From NCBI GenBank assembly GCA_020853395.1, contig JADYYY010000010.1, forward strand, positions 248,001 to 312,000: 64,000 nucleotides of DNA. The letters are read 5' to 3'. Shown in pieces: positions 8,702-16,266 of this stretch; the first letter of the stretch is position 1, and each line of letters opens with the position of its first letter. A program made the translations under genes and the position numbers. The notes under the pieces were generated by a model that worked only from the letters and a program-made list of their open reading frames with translations, was not told the origin of the DNA and made no database searches. The DNA is from Acidobacteriota bacterium. Its GTDB lineage: Bacteria; Acidobacteriota; Vicinamibacteria; Vicinamibacterales; SCN-69-37.

Positions 8702-8901
8702 GTCTTCGAGGGACGGATGGACGCGGCGCAGGATCCGCCGCCGTGCTGCCCGCCGGCCCACACGGCGCGGGGCCGGACGGTCGCGAGGACGACCGGCAAG
8801 CCGACGAGCGCAGCCTTGCGCAGGAAGGCACGGCGCTCGGCTTCGGCGCGCTCGGATTCTACCGCGTTGGACGTCTCTTCTGGGAGACTATTCTCTGCCA
8901 C
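8692..8901 (-). CDS. Small Tat-like peptide, candidate substrate of the HPr-rel-A cassette
   Basis: 69 residues: an acidic leader (MAENSLPEETSNAVESERAE), then ERRAFLRKAALVGLPVVLA, a twin-arginine-like motif (R-R-A-F-L-R-K) with a hydrophobic helix, a VWAGG cleavage-like site, and a short tail with Gly/His and two cysteines ending TCK. It is first in the cassette and its stop overlaps the likely start of the PqqD-like chaperone. Short Tat-signal proteins in this position are a recurrent element of HPr-rel-A loci, and a peptide chaperone implies a peptide client. I infer it is the modified or sorted peptide. It matches no enzyme. The twin arginine lacks the S/T of the strict consensus. Confidence 0.65.
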   Translation of the reverse strand: MAENSLPEETSNAVESERAEAERRAFLRKAALVGLPVVLATVRPRAVWAGGQHGGGSCAASIRPSKTCK

Positions 8902-9299
8902 GATTCAACCTTCGCCTGTGCCGGCGCGACGGACCGGTGCCGGTAATCGGACCGCAAGCCATTCTGCCGCAACATGTACTGGCTCCGTTGCGTCGATGAC
9001 GATTCGTGTCGCCGCCTGGCGGTCCATCACTGTGCAAACGCTGAGCCATCCGAACGCAGACCTGGACGATCGAGCCACCGGCCCGGTGCCAAACCTCAGA
9101 TTCATGTCCACGGCTCAGCGCCGAAACAAAAGTCTGCCGCGCGCGGCATCTCTGATACCGTAACGGCGGAAACCAAGGGTCCTGGCACGTTGGAACTCCC
9201 GTCGCAGCAGCAGTTTACGCCACTCAGCGCCGGAAGTCTCGAAGAACGGCACGGGTTTTTGATTGAGAGCCAGATGTCCTCACCGCCTGGAATGGTTGA
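8902..9299. other. Divergent intergenic region between the HPr-rel-A cassette and the exosortase operon
   Basis: About 400 bp with no credible gene. Short open frames on both strands have no recognisable motif. It must carry the promoters of both flanking operons. I looked for a sigma-54 element with exact spacing and TTGC; TGGCACG at 9185 lacks a correctly spaced -12 box. No riboswitch or terminator is apparent. Confidence 0.4.
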
Positions 9300-10148
9300 A
9301 TGACGCTCAGCGCGAAGGCTCTTCTCGGACTTGCCGCCGTCCTCGGCGCGCTCGCCCTCCTCTATTGGCGCATCGGCGGCGAGCTCGTGCACGCCTGGTC
9401 GAACGACGGCAACTACTCCCACGGCTTCCTCATCCCGCCGCTCGCGCTGTACTTCGCCTGGGAGCGTCGCAGCCGGCTGACCGCGGCGGCCAGCCGGCCG
9501 TCATGGCTGGGGATGGTCCTCATCCTCGGCTCGGTCGGCGTGCTGCTCGCCGGCCTGCTCGGCTCGGAGCTCTTCCTCAGCCGCGTGTCGTTCGTCGGCA
9601 TCGTCGCCGGCATCGTCTTGTTCGTGTTCGGATGGGCGCACCTGCGGATCCTCGCGTTCCCGATCGCCTTCTTGCTGTTGATGATTCCCATCCCGGCGCT
9701 GATCTTCAACCAGATCGCGTTCCCGTTGCAGTTGCTCGCCTCTCAGGCCGGTGAAGTCACGATGGCAACGGCCGGCATCCCGGTGCTCCGCGAGGGCAAC
9801 GTGCTGATCCTGGCGAACACGTCGCTCGAGGTCGCGGAAGCCTGCAGCGGCATCCGGTCACTGATTTCGCTCATCACGCTTGGCCTTGTCTTCGGCTACT
9901 TCGCCGATTCGCGCGCCTGGGTCCGCGCGGCGATCGTGCTGTCGGCCATCCCGGTGGCCATCGTCTCGAACGCCGCCCGCGTCGCCGGCACGGGCGTGGC
10001 AGCGCACTACTACGGTGTGGCCGCGGCCGAGGGGTTCTTCCACGAGTTCTCCGGCTGGGTCGTGTTCGTCCTGGCGTTCCTGCTGATTCTCGCGATCCAG
10101 CAGGTCATCCTCCGGCTGGCGCCCCTGCGGTCGCCGTCGGTCGCCTGA
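9300..10148 (+). CDS. Exosortase (EpsH-type transpeptidase)
   Basis: Integral membrane protein of 282 residues with about eight hydrophobic helices, the peptidase of the PEP-CTERM sorting system. The catalytic residues are visible: Cys182 in EACSGIRSL, Arg227 in SNAARV and His248 in FFHEFSGW, in the order and spacing typical of exosortases. NYSHGFLIP (38-46) is the usual N-terminal motif. It should cleave PEP-CTERM proteins at the VPEP motif on the outer face of the inner membrane, its substrates here being the proteins at 2211-3203 and 11128-11928. EpsI follows after 5 bp, so they are one operon. Separate EpsH/EpsI genes and TIGR03087/TIGR03097-like neighbours favour the XrtA class, but I cannot assign the subtype for certain. 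Confidence 0.95.
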   Translation: MTLSAKALLGLAAVLGALALLYWRIGGELVHAWSNDGNYSHGFLIPPLALYFAWERRSRLTAAASRPSWLGMVLILGSVGVLLAGLLGSELFLSRVSFVGIVAGIVLFVFGWAHLRILAFPIAFLLLMIPIPALIFNQIAFPLQLLASQAGEVTMATAGIPVLREGNVLILANTSLEVAEACSGIRSLISLITLGLVFGYFADSRAWVRAAIVLSAIPVAIVSNAARVAGTGVAAHYYGVAAAEGFFHEFSGWVVFVLAFLLILAIQQVILRLAPLRSPSVA

Positions 10149-10153
10149 AGGCC

Positions 10154-10798
10154 ATGCAGCGTCGTCTCGTTCTCGTCGTCATCGTCCTGCTCGCCGCCGC
10201 TGGCGTCGCGACGCGAGCCAACCGGCCGGAAGACGCGCCGCCTCGCCTGCGATTCAGCAGCTTCCCCATGCGGCTCGGTAACTGGCAGGGCGTCGCGCAG
10301 CCGGCGATCGATCCGAAGGTCCTCGCTGTCCTTGGCGCGGACGACTACCTCTTCCGGTCGTACGTCCGGGAGGGGCGCGGCGTCGGGCTGTACGTCGGGT
10401 ACTGGGGCAGCCAGCGGCAGGGCGACACGATTCACTCGCCGCTGAACTGCCTGCCCGGTGCGGGTTGGCAGCCCGTCACGCAGCAGATCGTCGATGTTCC
10501 GGATCCTCGCGGTCCGGAAGGCACGCAGATCCCGTTGAACCGGGTCGTGATCCAGAAAGGCCTGGACCGCCAGTTGGTCTACTACTGGTACCAGAGCGGC
10601 CGCCGGATCGTGGCCAGCGAGTACTGGGGCAAGTTCTACCTCGTCGCCGATGCGATGCGGTACAACCGGTCCGATGGCGCCATCGTCCGGCTGACGATCC
10701 CGTTGCCGGCCGGGACGGCAGCCGAAGACGCCGAGCGCACCGGGATGGCGTTCGCCGAGGTGCTCCTCCGCGAGCTGCCGGCCTACCTTCCCGAGTAG
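10154..10798 (+). CDS. epsI: EpsI family protein
   Basis: 214 residues with an N-terminal anchor or signal (LVLVVIVLLAAAGVATRA) followed by a periplasmic domain. The diagnostic segment is HSPLNCLPGAGWQP (around residues 97-110), with LNRVVIQKG and VYYWYQ further on; these are the hallmark parts of EpsI (TIGR02914). EpsI either stands beside an exosortase or is fused to its C-terminus. It is required for exopolysaccharide production in some bacteria, but its reaction is unknown. The conserved Cys may be functionally important. It lies 5 bp after the exosortase and is certainly cotranscribed. Confidence 0.92.
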   Translation: MQRRLVLVVIVLLAAAGVATRANRPEDAPPRLRFSSFPMRLGNWQGVAQPAIDPKVLAVLGADDYLFRSYVREGRGVGLYVGYWGSQRQGDTIHSPLNCLPGAGWQPVTQQIVDVPDPRGPEGTQIPLNRVVIQKGLDRQLVYYWYQSGRRIVASEYWGKFYLVADAMRYNRSDGAIVRLTIPLPAGTAAEDAERTGMAFAEVLLRELPAYLPE

Positions 10799-11127
10799 CG
10801 CGCCATGCTCTGGTCGCCTCCGAGCCGCGAAATACGAGACGCCGTCTTGAGTCAGCCTCACGGTGGACTTCCGGCTGAGGACGATGAGGAATCACGGGCT
10901 GGTGGTGGTGGAGAAGTGATTGATAATCAGTCACTTGGCACGACAGGGCTCGGCACGAAAGACGAGGATCTCGGACGGCATTGGAGTTGCTAGATTAGGG
11001 CGCGGACGATCGCCAGCAGTTCGGGGCGACGTCACGTGGGCCGATTCGCGACAAGCGCCTGGCCCCGTCTGGCTCAGGCCGTTCATGGTCAGGTTTGTTG
11101 AGACTCGGAGGATGCGGAGACGCTGAA
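10799..11127. other. Intergenic region with dyad and sigma-54-like promoter, before PEP-CTERM gene 2
   Basis: About 330 bp without a credible gene. A 21-bp dyad with one mismatched pair and a single central base lies at 10915-10935 (half sites AGTGATTGAT and ATCAGTCACT). It sits about 40 bp upstream of the sigma-54-like element at 10976-10991 and could be an operator or activator site. No clear terminator was found after epsI. Confidence 0.5.
10976..10991 (+). promoter_or_regulatory. Sigma-54-like promoter of PEP-CTERM gene 2
   Basis: CGGCATTGGAGTTGCT has exact GG-N10-GC spacing and a perfect TTGCT -12 box. The -24 box is CGGCAT instead of TGGCAC. Predicted start is near 11002, 126 bp before the ATG. 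It is weaker than the element at 2134 but supported by the shared arrangement. Confidence 0.5.
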
Positions 11128-11928
11128 ATGATGACGAAAACTCTTGGCAAGTTTCTTACGACATCGGCCCTCGCGGCAGGGTTGCTGACAGTTGGCGCGC
11201 CGGCAAGCGCGGACTTCCTGGACTACACCGTTCATGAGGGCGTGGTGCCGGGTTCCGTCGTCAACAACTTCGTGGCTGACAAGCTCAACGGTGGCTACAC
11301 CGAGCTCATCACCTTCGACGGTGTGGGCGGGTTCAAGGTCAGCGCCTACGCCACCTTCGGTCAGTACTTCAAGAACGAAGGCACGTCGCTCGTGACCCCG
11401 ACGCAGGTCAACTCGATTGGCGGTTATGGCATCTACGCCCTCTTCACCGCAACCGGAACGTTCACGGGCGGAAACCTCGTCGGCACCAGCGCAAACGTAA
11501 CGCTGTACTTGGATCCCGATCAGGACACGCTTCTGGACGGTATCCTGACCGGCCTGACGGCGGGCAACATGCCGACTGCCGGTGGTACGACGGGCGACGA
11601 CCTGGCTGTGCTGACGGCATCGACCCTGATTTCCGGTGTTGGCATCCCTGGCGATCCCGGGACGTTCGACTTCAAGTTCTCGGATCCGACCCTGACGGCG
11701 TTCGGTGCGACCTACTGGACCTTCCCGTCCTCGCTGTTGATCCACACGACGGTCGACGGTGACATCGACGAATTCCAGTTGTCGGGCACGCAGACCGTCA
11801 CGGGCGACCTCAGCGTCGTGTTCAACGACGCGACGGTGCCGGAGCCGGCGACCCTGAGCCTGCTCGGCCTCGGCCTCGGCTCGGCCGCCTGGGCCCGCCG
11901 CCGCAAGCAGAAGAACGCGAAGTCCTAG
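11128..11928 (+). CDS. PEP-CTERM sorting domain protein 2
   Basis: Secreted exosortase substrate of 266 residues. The ATG at 11128 has GGAGA about 8 nt upstream; a second ATG follows at once. The signal peptide is MTKTLGKFLTTSALAAGLL with an ASA-type cleavage. The mature part is rich in Thr, Gly, Ser and Asp with few Cys or Lys, typical of extracellular matrix-type PEP-CTERM proteins, and has no recognisable catalytic motif. The tail is TVPEPATLSLLGLGLGSA followed by RRRKQK, a canonical PEP-CTERM signal starting near residue 236. Codon use is ordinary for the region. It lies 330 bp after epsI with its own sigma-54-like promoter and a strong terminator, so it is likely a single-gene unit. Confidence 0.92.
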   Translation: MMTKTLGKFLTTSALAAGLLTVGAPASADFLDYTVHEGVVPGSVVNNFVADKLNGGYTELITFDGVGGFKVSAYATFGQYFKNEGTSLVTPTQVNSIGGYGIYALFTATGTFTGGNLVGTSANVTLYLDPDQDTLLDGILTGLTAGNMPTAGGTTGDDLAVLTASTLISGVGIPGDPGTFDFKFSDPTLTAFGATYWTFPSSLLIHTTVDGDIDEFQLSGTQTVTGDLSVVFNDATVPEPATLSLLGLGLGSAAWARRRKQKNAKS

Positions 11929-11952
11929 TTCTTCCGACTCGGGCACGACCAA

Positions 11953-11988
11953 ACCCTGGAGCGGGCAACCGCTCCAGGGTTTCTTTTT
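11953..11988 (+). terminator. Rho-independent terminator after PEP-CTERM gene 2
   Basis: A perfect 12-bp stem (ACCCTGGAGCGG with CCGCTCCAGGGT) with a GCAA tetraloop, followed directly by TTCTTTTT. It starts 24 bp after the stop codon. This is the strongest intrinsic terminator in the window. Confidence 0.95.
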
Positions 11989-12016
11989 GAAGGCCGCTCC
12001 ACTACCCTTCATCGCC

Positions 12017-13852
12017 GTGCAGACAGCCGTCCGGTCGTCGAATCGCGACCAGGCGTCGAGCACCACAGGATCCTTCTGGCCCTGGCTCGCCGCAATCGCC
12101 TTGGTCGCGCTCGTCTTCGTCGCCTTCCAGCCCGCGCTCGACAACCCGTTCGTAGACTGGGACGACGAGGAGAACTTCGTCGAGAACCCGTACTACAAGG
12201 GATTCGGCTGGAGCCAGATCTGGTGGGCGTGGACCGGCGTGCGCGTCGCCGTCTACCAGCCGCTCGCCTGGATGCTGCTCTCGGCGCAGTACGTGGTCTG
12301 GGGATTGGACGCGCGCGGCTACCACCTCGTCAGCCTGCTGATCTACGCGGCGAACACGGTGCTGTTGTTCGCGCTCGTGCTCGCGCTCCTGCGCCGGGCG
12401 CACCCGATCCGATTCGCACGGCACTCGGGCCTCGCCGTGATGAGCGCGGCGACGGCGGTGGCGCTTTTCGCCGTGCACCCGTTGCGCGTCGAGCCCGTGG
12501 CGTGGGCGTCCTGCCAGCCCTATTTGCCCTCCGCCTTCTTCTACCTGCTGTCGCTGCACGCGTACCTGCGTGCGTTTCCAGACCAGAGTCTCCGGCGTCC
12601 TGGGTGGTTCTGGACGGCGTTCGCCTGCATGATCTTCGGCGTCCTCTCGAAGGCCGTCGCCGTCACGGTGCCGTTCGCCTTGCTCCTCCTGGACTTCTAC
12701 CCGCTGCGGCGTGTCGCTCTTTCGGCCGATGCGACGGCGCGCACGCGCCTCCGCCGAGCGATCGTCGAGAAGTGGCCGTTCTTCGCCGTGAGCGTGCTGT
12801 TCATGGCGATCGCGACGATCGTCAAACCGCACGAGCCGCTCGTGGTCGTCGATTCGTCGCCGTATCTCATCCGGATCGTCCAGTCCGCCTACGCGATCTG
12901 GTTCTATCTCACGAAGAGCATCGCGCCCTCGGACATCAGCGCGTTCTACGGCAACCCGCGCGCGACGTTTCCGATCGCGGCGCCGTTCTGGCTCGCGCTG
13001 GTCGCGGCGGTCGCCGTCACGAGCGCCGCGCTCCGACTGCGCGCTCGATATCCCGCGTTCAGCGCGGCATGGCTCGGATACCTGGTCATCCTGGCACCGA
13101 ACCTGGGTCTCGTGAAGATCACCACGCAGGTGGCGACCGACCGCTACGGCTATGTCGCCACCATGCCGCTCGCCGCTGGCCTCGCCGGCATCTTCTGGTT
13201 TCTGCTCACTGGATCCAACGCCCGCCGGCTGGCGGTCCCTACGTTGGCGGTCGCGATGGCGGTCGTGCCGGCATTGGTTCTGGGGAGCCGCGGACTGAGC
13301 CGCACGTGGAGCTCGTCTGAAACGCTGTGGCGACACGCGCTCGACCATGGCGGCCACGATGTTCCCGAGATCCACAGCCATCTCGGCGCGGAGTTGGTCC
13401 GTCAGGATCGGCTGGCGGAAGCCCGCATTCACTTGGAAGAGTCCGTCCGGCTTGCGCCCAATTCTTCGGGGCCGCAGAACAACTTCGGTGTCGTCCTGGC
13501 GCGGGTGGGCATGGTGGCGGAAGCGGAGAAGCATTTCGTCCAGGCGCTTCGGATCAATCCCCTTCATGACGAAGCCCGCGCGAACCTTGGCGCGGCGATG
13601 ATCCGTCGCGGCGCCATCATGGAAGGGCTGGCGCAGTACGTCGTCGCGCTCGAGTCCGATGCCGAGAGCTCTGCGATCCCGAAAATGGAGACGCTGCTCG
13701 CGATGCACCGGCGCGATCTGGCCCCGTCCATCGTCGGACCGTTGGAAGCCGTCGTCGACGCCCCGCACGACGCCGGCGCGCTGGCGCGGCTCCGCGACGC
13801 GCTCGGCCCGCGCGTAGCGGAGGCCCGACGTGTTGGGTCCGCGCCTAGGTGA
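12017..13852 (+). CDS. TMTC-like membrane glycosyltransferase with C-terminal TPRs
   Basis: 611 residues from a GTG at 12017; an upstream TTG at 11987 would overlap the terminator tract. After a short cytoplasmic start come about ten membrane helices. The motif NPFVDWDDEENFVENPYYKG (about residues 35-54) with YQPLAWMLLSAQYVVWG matches the DW/DD loop and PL-W motif of GT-C proteins related to eukaryotic TMTC O-mannosyltransferases. The last about 150 residues are TPRs (HLEESVRLAPNSSGPQNNFG, HFVQALRINP). It probably glycosylates exported proteins or lipid-linked sugars on the periplasmic face. It has no visible promoter of its own except the short space after the terminator. Its end overlaps the convergent methyltransferase by 8 bp. 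Confidence 0.8.
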   Translation: MQTAVRSSNRDQASSTTGSFWPWLAAIALVALVFVAFQPALDNPFVDWDDEENFVENPYYKGFGWSQIWWAWTGVRVAVYQPLAWMLLSAQYVVWGLDARGYHLVSLLIYAANTVLLFALVLALLRRAHPIRFARHSGLAVMSAATAVALFAVHPLRVEPVAWASCQPYLPSAFFYLLSLHAYLRAFPDQSLRRPGWFWTAFACMIFGVLSKAVAVTVPFALLLLDFYPLRRVALSADATARTRLRRAIVEKWPFFAVSVLFMAIATIVKPHEPLVVVDSSPYLIRIVQSAYAIWFYLTKSIAPSDISAFYGNPRATFPIAAPFWLALVAAVAVTSAALRLRARYPAFSAAWLGYLVILAPNLGLVKITTQVATDRYGYVATMPLAAGLAGIFWFLLTGSNARRLAVPTLAVAMAVVPALVLGSRGLSRTWSSSETLWRHALDHGGHDVPEIHSHLGAELVRQDRLAEARIHLEESVRLAPNSSGPQNNFGVVLARVGMVAEAEKHFVQALRINPLHDEARANLGAAMIRRGAIMEGLAQYVVALESDAESSAIPKMETLLAMHRRDLAPSIVGPLEAVVDAPHDAGALARLRDALGPRVAEARRVGSAPR

Positions 13853-14702
13853 AGTGCCGGCTGCCTCGCATGGCGCGCAGCGTGACGTGCTCGCCCTTCA
13901 TCGCGAGGCTCAGTCCTCTCCAGCGCCGGTCGATGTACGCCTGCAGCTCGGCGGCCGGCGCCACGCGACTCGGCGTCTGCACGAAATAGAAGAAGTCGAG
14001 CAGACGGCTGCGTGCGAAGGTGAACGGCCGCGGCAGCTCTGCCGCGGCGAACTCGCGAACGAGCGGGAGCGGGAACGCCGCCTGTAGTGAGAGGTCGTAA
14101 TCACGAGCGGTGAGCGGCGGGGCGAGCCGCGCGACGTCCGCGACGAAGAGCCTGCGCGCCGCTTCCGATCGCAGCAGCGCGAAGTCGAAGAGGTAGAACG
14201 CGCCGCCGGGCTTGAGCACCGACCGGACCCGCCGGAACACCTGCCGCAGGGAATCCTCGTCCGGCAGATGGTGCAGCGCGGACGTCGAGATCACGACGTC
14301 CACGGACGCGTTCGGCAGCGACGGCAGCCGGCGGATGTCCTCCTCGAGCGTCGAGACGTTCGACAGCCCGTGCCCTTCCGCCTGCCTCGACAGCTCGCGG
14401 AGCATCGAGCTCGACAGGTCGGCGCCGATGAACGTCACGTCGCGATAGAACGGCGCCAGCTCGAGCAGCAGCGGTCCCGGCCCGCACGCGAGGTCGACGA
14501 CGACGTCGCCGGGCCGGATGATGGAGGACAGCTCGCGCAGGTGGTGGAGTTGGAGCGCCGACGTCGGCCCGCCCCACGCGTACGCCTGGACGTAGGACCG
14601 CACCTGCTCGGCGTCGTCCATCGCCTCGGCCGGCTCCGGGCGCCGGATGGGCGAGGTGCGCGCCCGCGCTTCGTGCCAGAGAACCACCGGCAACGGCACC
14701 AT
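13845..14702 (-). CDS. SAM-dependent methyltransferase (class I) 1
   Basis: 285 residues, last gene of the minus-strand cluster 13845-18676. The Rossmann-type SAM site is clear: VVVDLACGPGPLLLELA (motif I, about residues 67-83), IGADLSSSMLREL (motif II), LEEDIRRLPSL, then DVVISTSALHHLPDEDSL and VLKPGGAFYLFDF. The C-terminal third carries FPLPLVREFAAAELPRP and a Phe/Tyr-rich FFYFVQTP segment that may cap the active site. It is a small-molecule methyltransferase; the acceptor is unknown. It begins 3 bp after the upstream methyltransferase, so the pair is coupled. Its 3' end overlaps the convergent gene by 8 bp. Confidence 0.8.
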   Translation of the reverse strand: MVPLPVVLWHEARARTSPIRRPEPAEAMDDAEQVRSYVQAYAWGGPTSALQLHHLRELSSIIRPGDVVVDLACGPGPLLLELAPFYRDVTFIGADLSSSMLRELSRQAEGHGLSNVSTLEEDIRRLPSLPNASVDVVISTSALHHLPDEDSLRQVFRRVRSVLKPGGAFYLFDFALLRSEAARRLFVADVARLAPPLTARDYDLSLQAAFPLPLVREFAAAELPRPFTFARSRLLDFFYFVQTPSRVAPAAELQAYIDRRWRGLSLAMKGEHVTLRAMRGSRHFT

Positions 14703-14705
14703 GGG

Positions 14706-15371
14706 TTACGCCGGCTTGCGCGCGGTGACGTCCATGCAGTTGCCGTGAATGCGCTCCGAGATGGTCTCGAGGCCGGCGGCGGAGAGCGCTCGCCGCACTT
14801 CATCGGCCGCGTACGGCCTGACGAGGATTCCCTTGCGTTGCCCCCAGGCATTCAGCCGGCGCGCGATGGCACCGAACGGCCACACGCCACGCGGGTGCAG
14901 CAGGACGTTGATGGCCAGCGTGCCGCCCGGCTTCAGCACGCGCGCGATCTCGCGAAGCGCGCCGTCCACGTCCGGCAGGCAGTGGATGGCGTTGGCGCAG
15001 TTCGCGGTGTCGAACGTCCGGTCGGCGAACGGCATCGCCGCGGCGTCGGCACGACGCAGTTCGACGTCCGGCTGCCGCGCGAAGCGCGCCGTGGCGCCCG
15101 CGAGCATGGAGTCGGCGTAGTCGACGCCAACCACGTGTGCCGCGGGCAGACGCTTCCAGCGCCGCCATCGCAGGATCAGCTCGAGCAGCGTGCCCGTCCC
15201 GCACGCGACCTCGAGGTGCTCTCGGCCGATGTTCGGACCGAAGAGCCGGAGCTGCGTGCCGAGCGTGCTGTTGTAGGCGAACGTGAGGATGAAGAACCCG
15301 CGCAGGTCGTACCACCACGGCGGCGAGCTGTAGGCCGCGGCGATCTCGTCCCGGGATTTCGTGACAGCCAC
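14706..15371 (-). CDS. SAM-dependent methyltransferase (class I) 2
   Basis: 221 residues from the GTG at 15371, immediately after the TGA of the ThiF-like gene. An ATG at 15413 would overlap that gene by 41 bp. It starts AAAYSSPPWWYDLRGFFILTF, an N-terminal pattern seen in UbiE/Coq5-like methyltransferases. The SAM site is HLEVACGTGTLLELIL, VVGVDYADSMLAGA, ADAAAMPFADRTFDTANCAN and ARVLKPGGTLAINVLL. The substrate may be hydrophobic, given the aromatic N-terminus, which is inference. It may methylate a product of the N-acyltransferases or the E1-like enzyme in the same cluster. Confidence 0.8.
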   Translation of the reverse strand: MAVTKSRDEIAAAYSSPPWWYDLRGFFILTFAYNSTLGTQLRLFGPNIGREHLEVACGTGTLLELILRWRRWKRLPAAHVVGVDYADSMLAGATARFARQPDVELRRADAAAMPFADRTFDTANCANAIHCLPDVDGALREIARVLKPGGTLAINVLLHPRGVWPFGAIARRLNAWGQRKGILVRPYAADEVRRALSAAGLETISERIHGNCMDVTARKPA

Positions 15372-15372
15372 G

Positions 15373-16230
15373 TCAGAGTCCGAACTGCCGCTTGGCGATC
15401 GCGATGGCGGCACGATTCAGCGGATGACGGTTGCCGCCCGGGCGCCACGTGCGGCGCAGGCGGTTGCGGTAGGCGTCGATCTGAACGCCGTGCGGTGCCG
15501 ACCACACCTTGCCGCGCCCGAGCAGCAGCTTCAATGCCTCGGCCGCGGCCACGCCCGCGCAGAGCTGGCAGGCAATCACGGTCGACGGACCTCGCCGCTC
15601 GCGCAGGTTCACCGCCGAGGGATCGACGAGGTAGGAGCGGTGCAGCAGCCCGGGTGCGAGGCCCACCAGGAACCGGATGGCCTTCTCCTCGTCGGAGCAT
15701 CCAGACAACTGGAAGTAGTCCTCGAACGTCATGCCGCCGGGGACGAACGCGAGCAGCGCCGCGCTCATGCCGAGCGGCGCGACCGTGATGGCTGGGATTC
15801 GGCGCGCCGCGCAGTACGCGAAGACCGCTTCGCGCGCCGCGAAGGCGAAGGCGTCGAGCCCGTCGACGTACAGATCGGCGGCTTCGAAGAACTGCGGCAA
15901 GGTGTCGGGGCCGACACCACCGGGGAACACGTCGATGTCGCAGTCGGGGTTGATGTCGCGCGCCATGGCGGCGAGGACGTCGGCCTTGGAGCGGCCGATC
16001 GTCGACATCAAGGCGCCGGCCTGCCGGTTGAAGTTGGCGAGCTCGAACTCGTCGGGATCGGCGATGCGAAAGCGCTCGACACCCAGGCGAGCCAGCGTCA
16101 GGAGATGGAAGCCGCCCACGCCGCCGAGCCCGGCGATGGCGACGCGCTTCTCACGCAACTGCTGCTGCTCGGCAGACGTGACCCACCCGATGTTGCGCGA
16201 GAAGGCGGTCCTGTAGTCGAACGGGATCAT
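15373..16230 (-). CDS. ThiF/MoeB/HesA-family E1-like adenylyltransferase
   Basis: 285 residues. The nucleotide site is VAIAGLGGVGGFHLLTLARLG (GxGGxGG at 34-40), and ADPDEFELANFNRQAG (58-73) matches the E1 pattern with the key Asp and Asn-x-Asn-Arg-Gln. Cys178 (SGCSD) lies in the crossover region where ThiF/E1 enzymes often hold the acceptor cysteine, and Cys221/Cys224 form a single CxxC. The second CxxC of MoeB zinc sites is not seen. It should adenylate a carboxylate, classically the C-terminus of a ubiquitin-like protein, but no such protein, E2 or JAB protease is nearby. In this cluster it may instead activate an amino acid or peptide with the neighbouring N-acyltransferases. Confidence 0.82.
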   Translation of the reverse strand: MIPFDYRTAFSRNIGWVTSAEQQQLREKRVAIAGLGGVGGFHLLTLARLGVERFRIADPDEFELANFNRQAGALMSTIGRSKADVLAAMARDINPDCDIDVFPGGVGPDTLPQFFEAADLYVDGLDAFAFAAREAVFAYCAARRIPAITVAPLGMSAALLAFVPGGMTFEDYFQLSGCSDEEKAIRFLVGLAPGLLHRSYLVDPSAVNLRERRGPSTVIACQLCAGVAAAEALKLLLGRGKVWSAPHGVQIDAYRNRLRRTWRPGGNRHPLNRAAIAIAKRQFGL

Positions 16231-16266
16231 CGGGACGGCGGCGCCGGCACGCGGCGCCGTAACGGG

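Noticed and set aside
10010-10861. Minus-strand open frame opposite epsI
   Set aside because: Antisense shadow of epsI, no motif and no SD.
15373-16230. Complete ubiquitin-like conjugation system
   Set aside because: An E1-like protein is present but no ubiquitin-like, E2 or JAB protein was found in the cluster or nearby.
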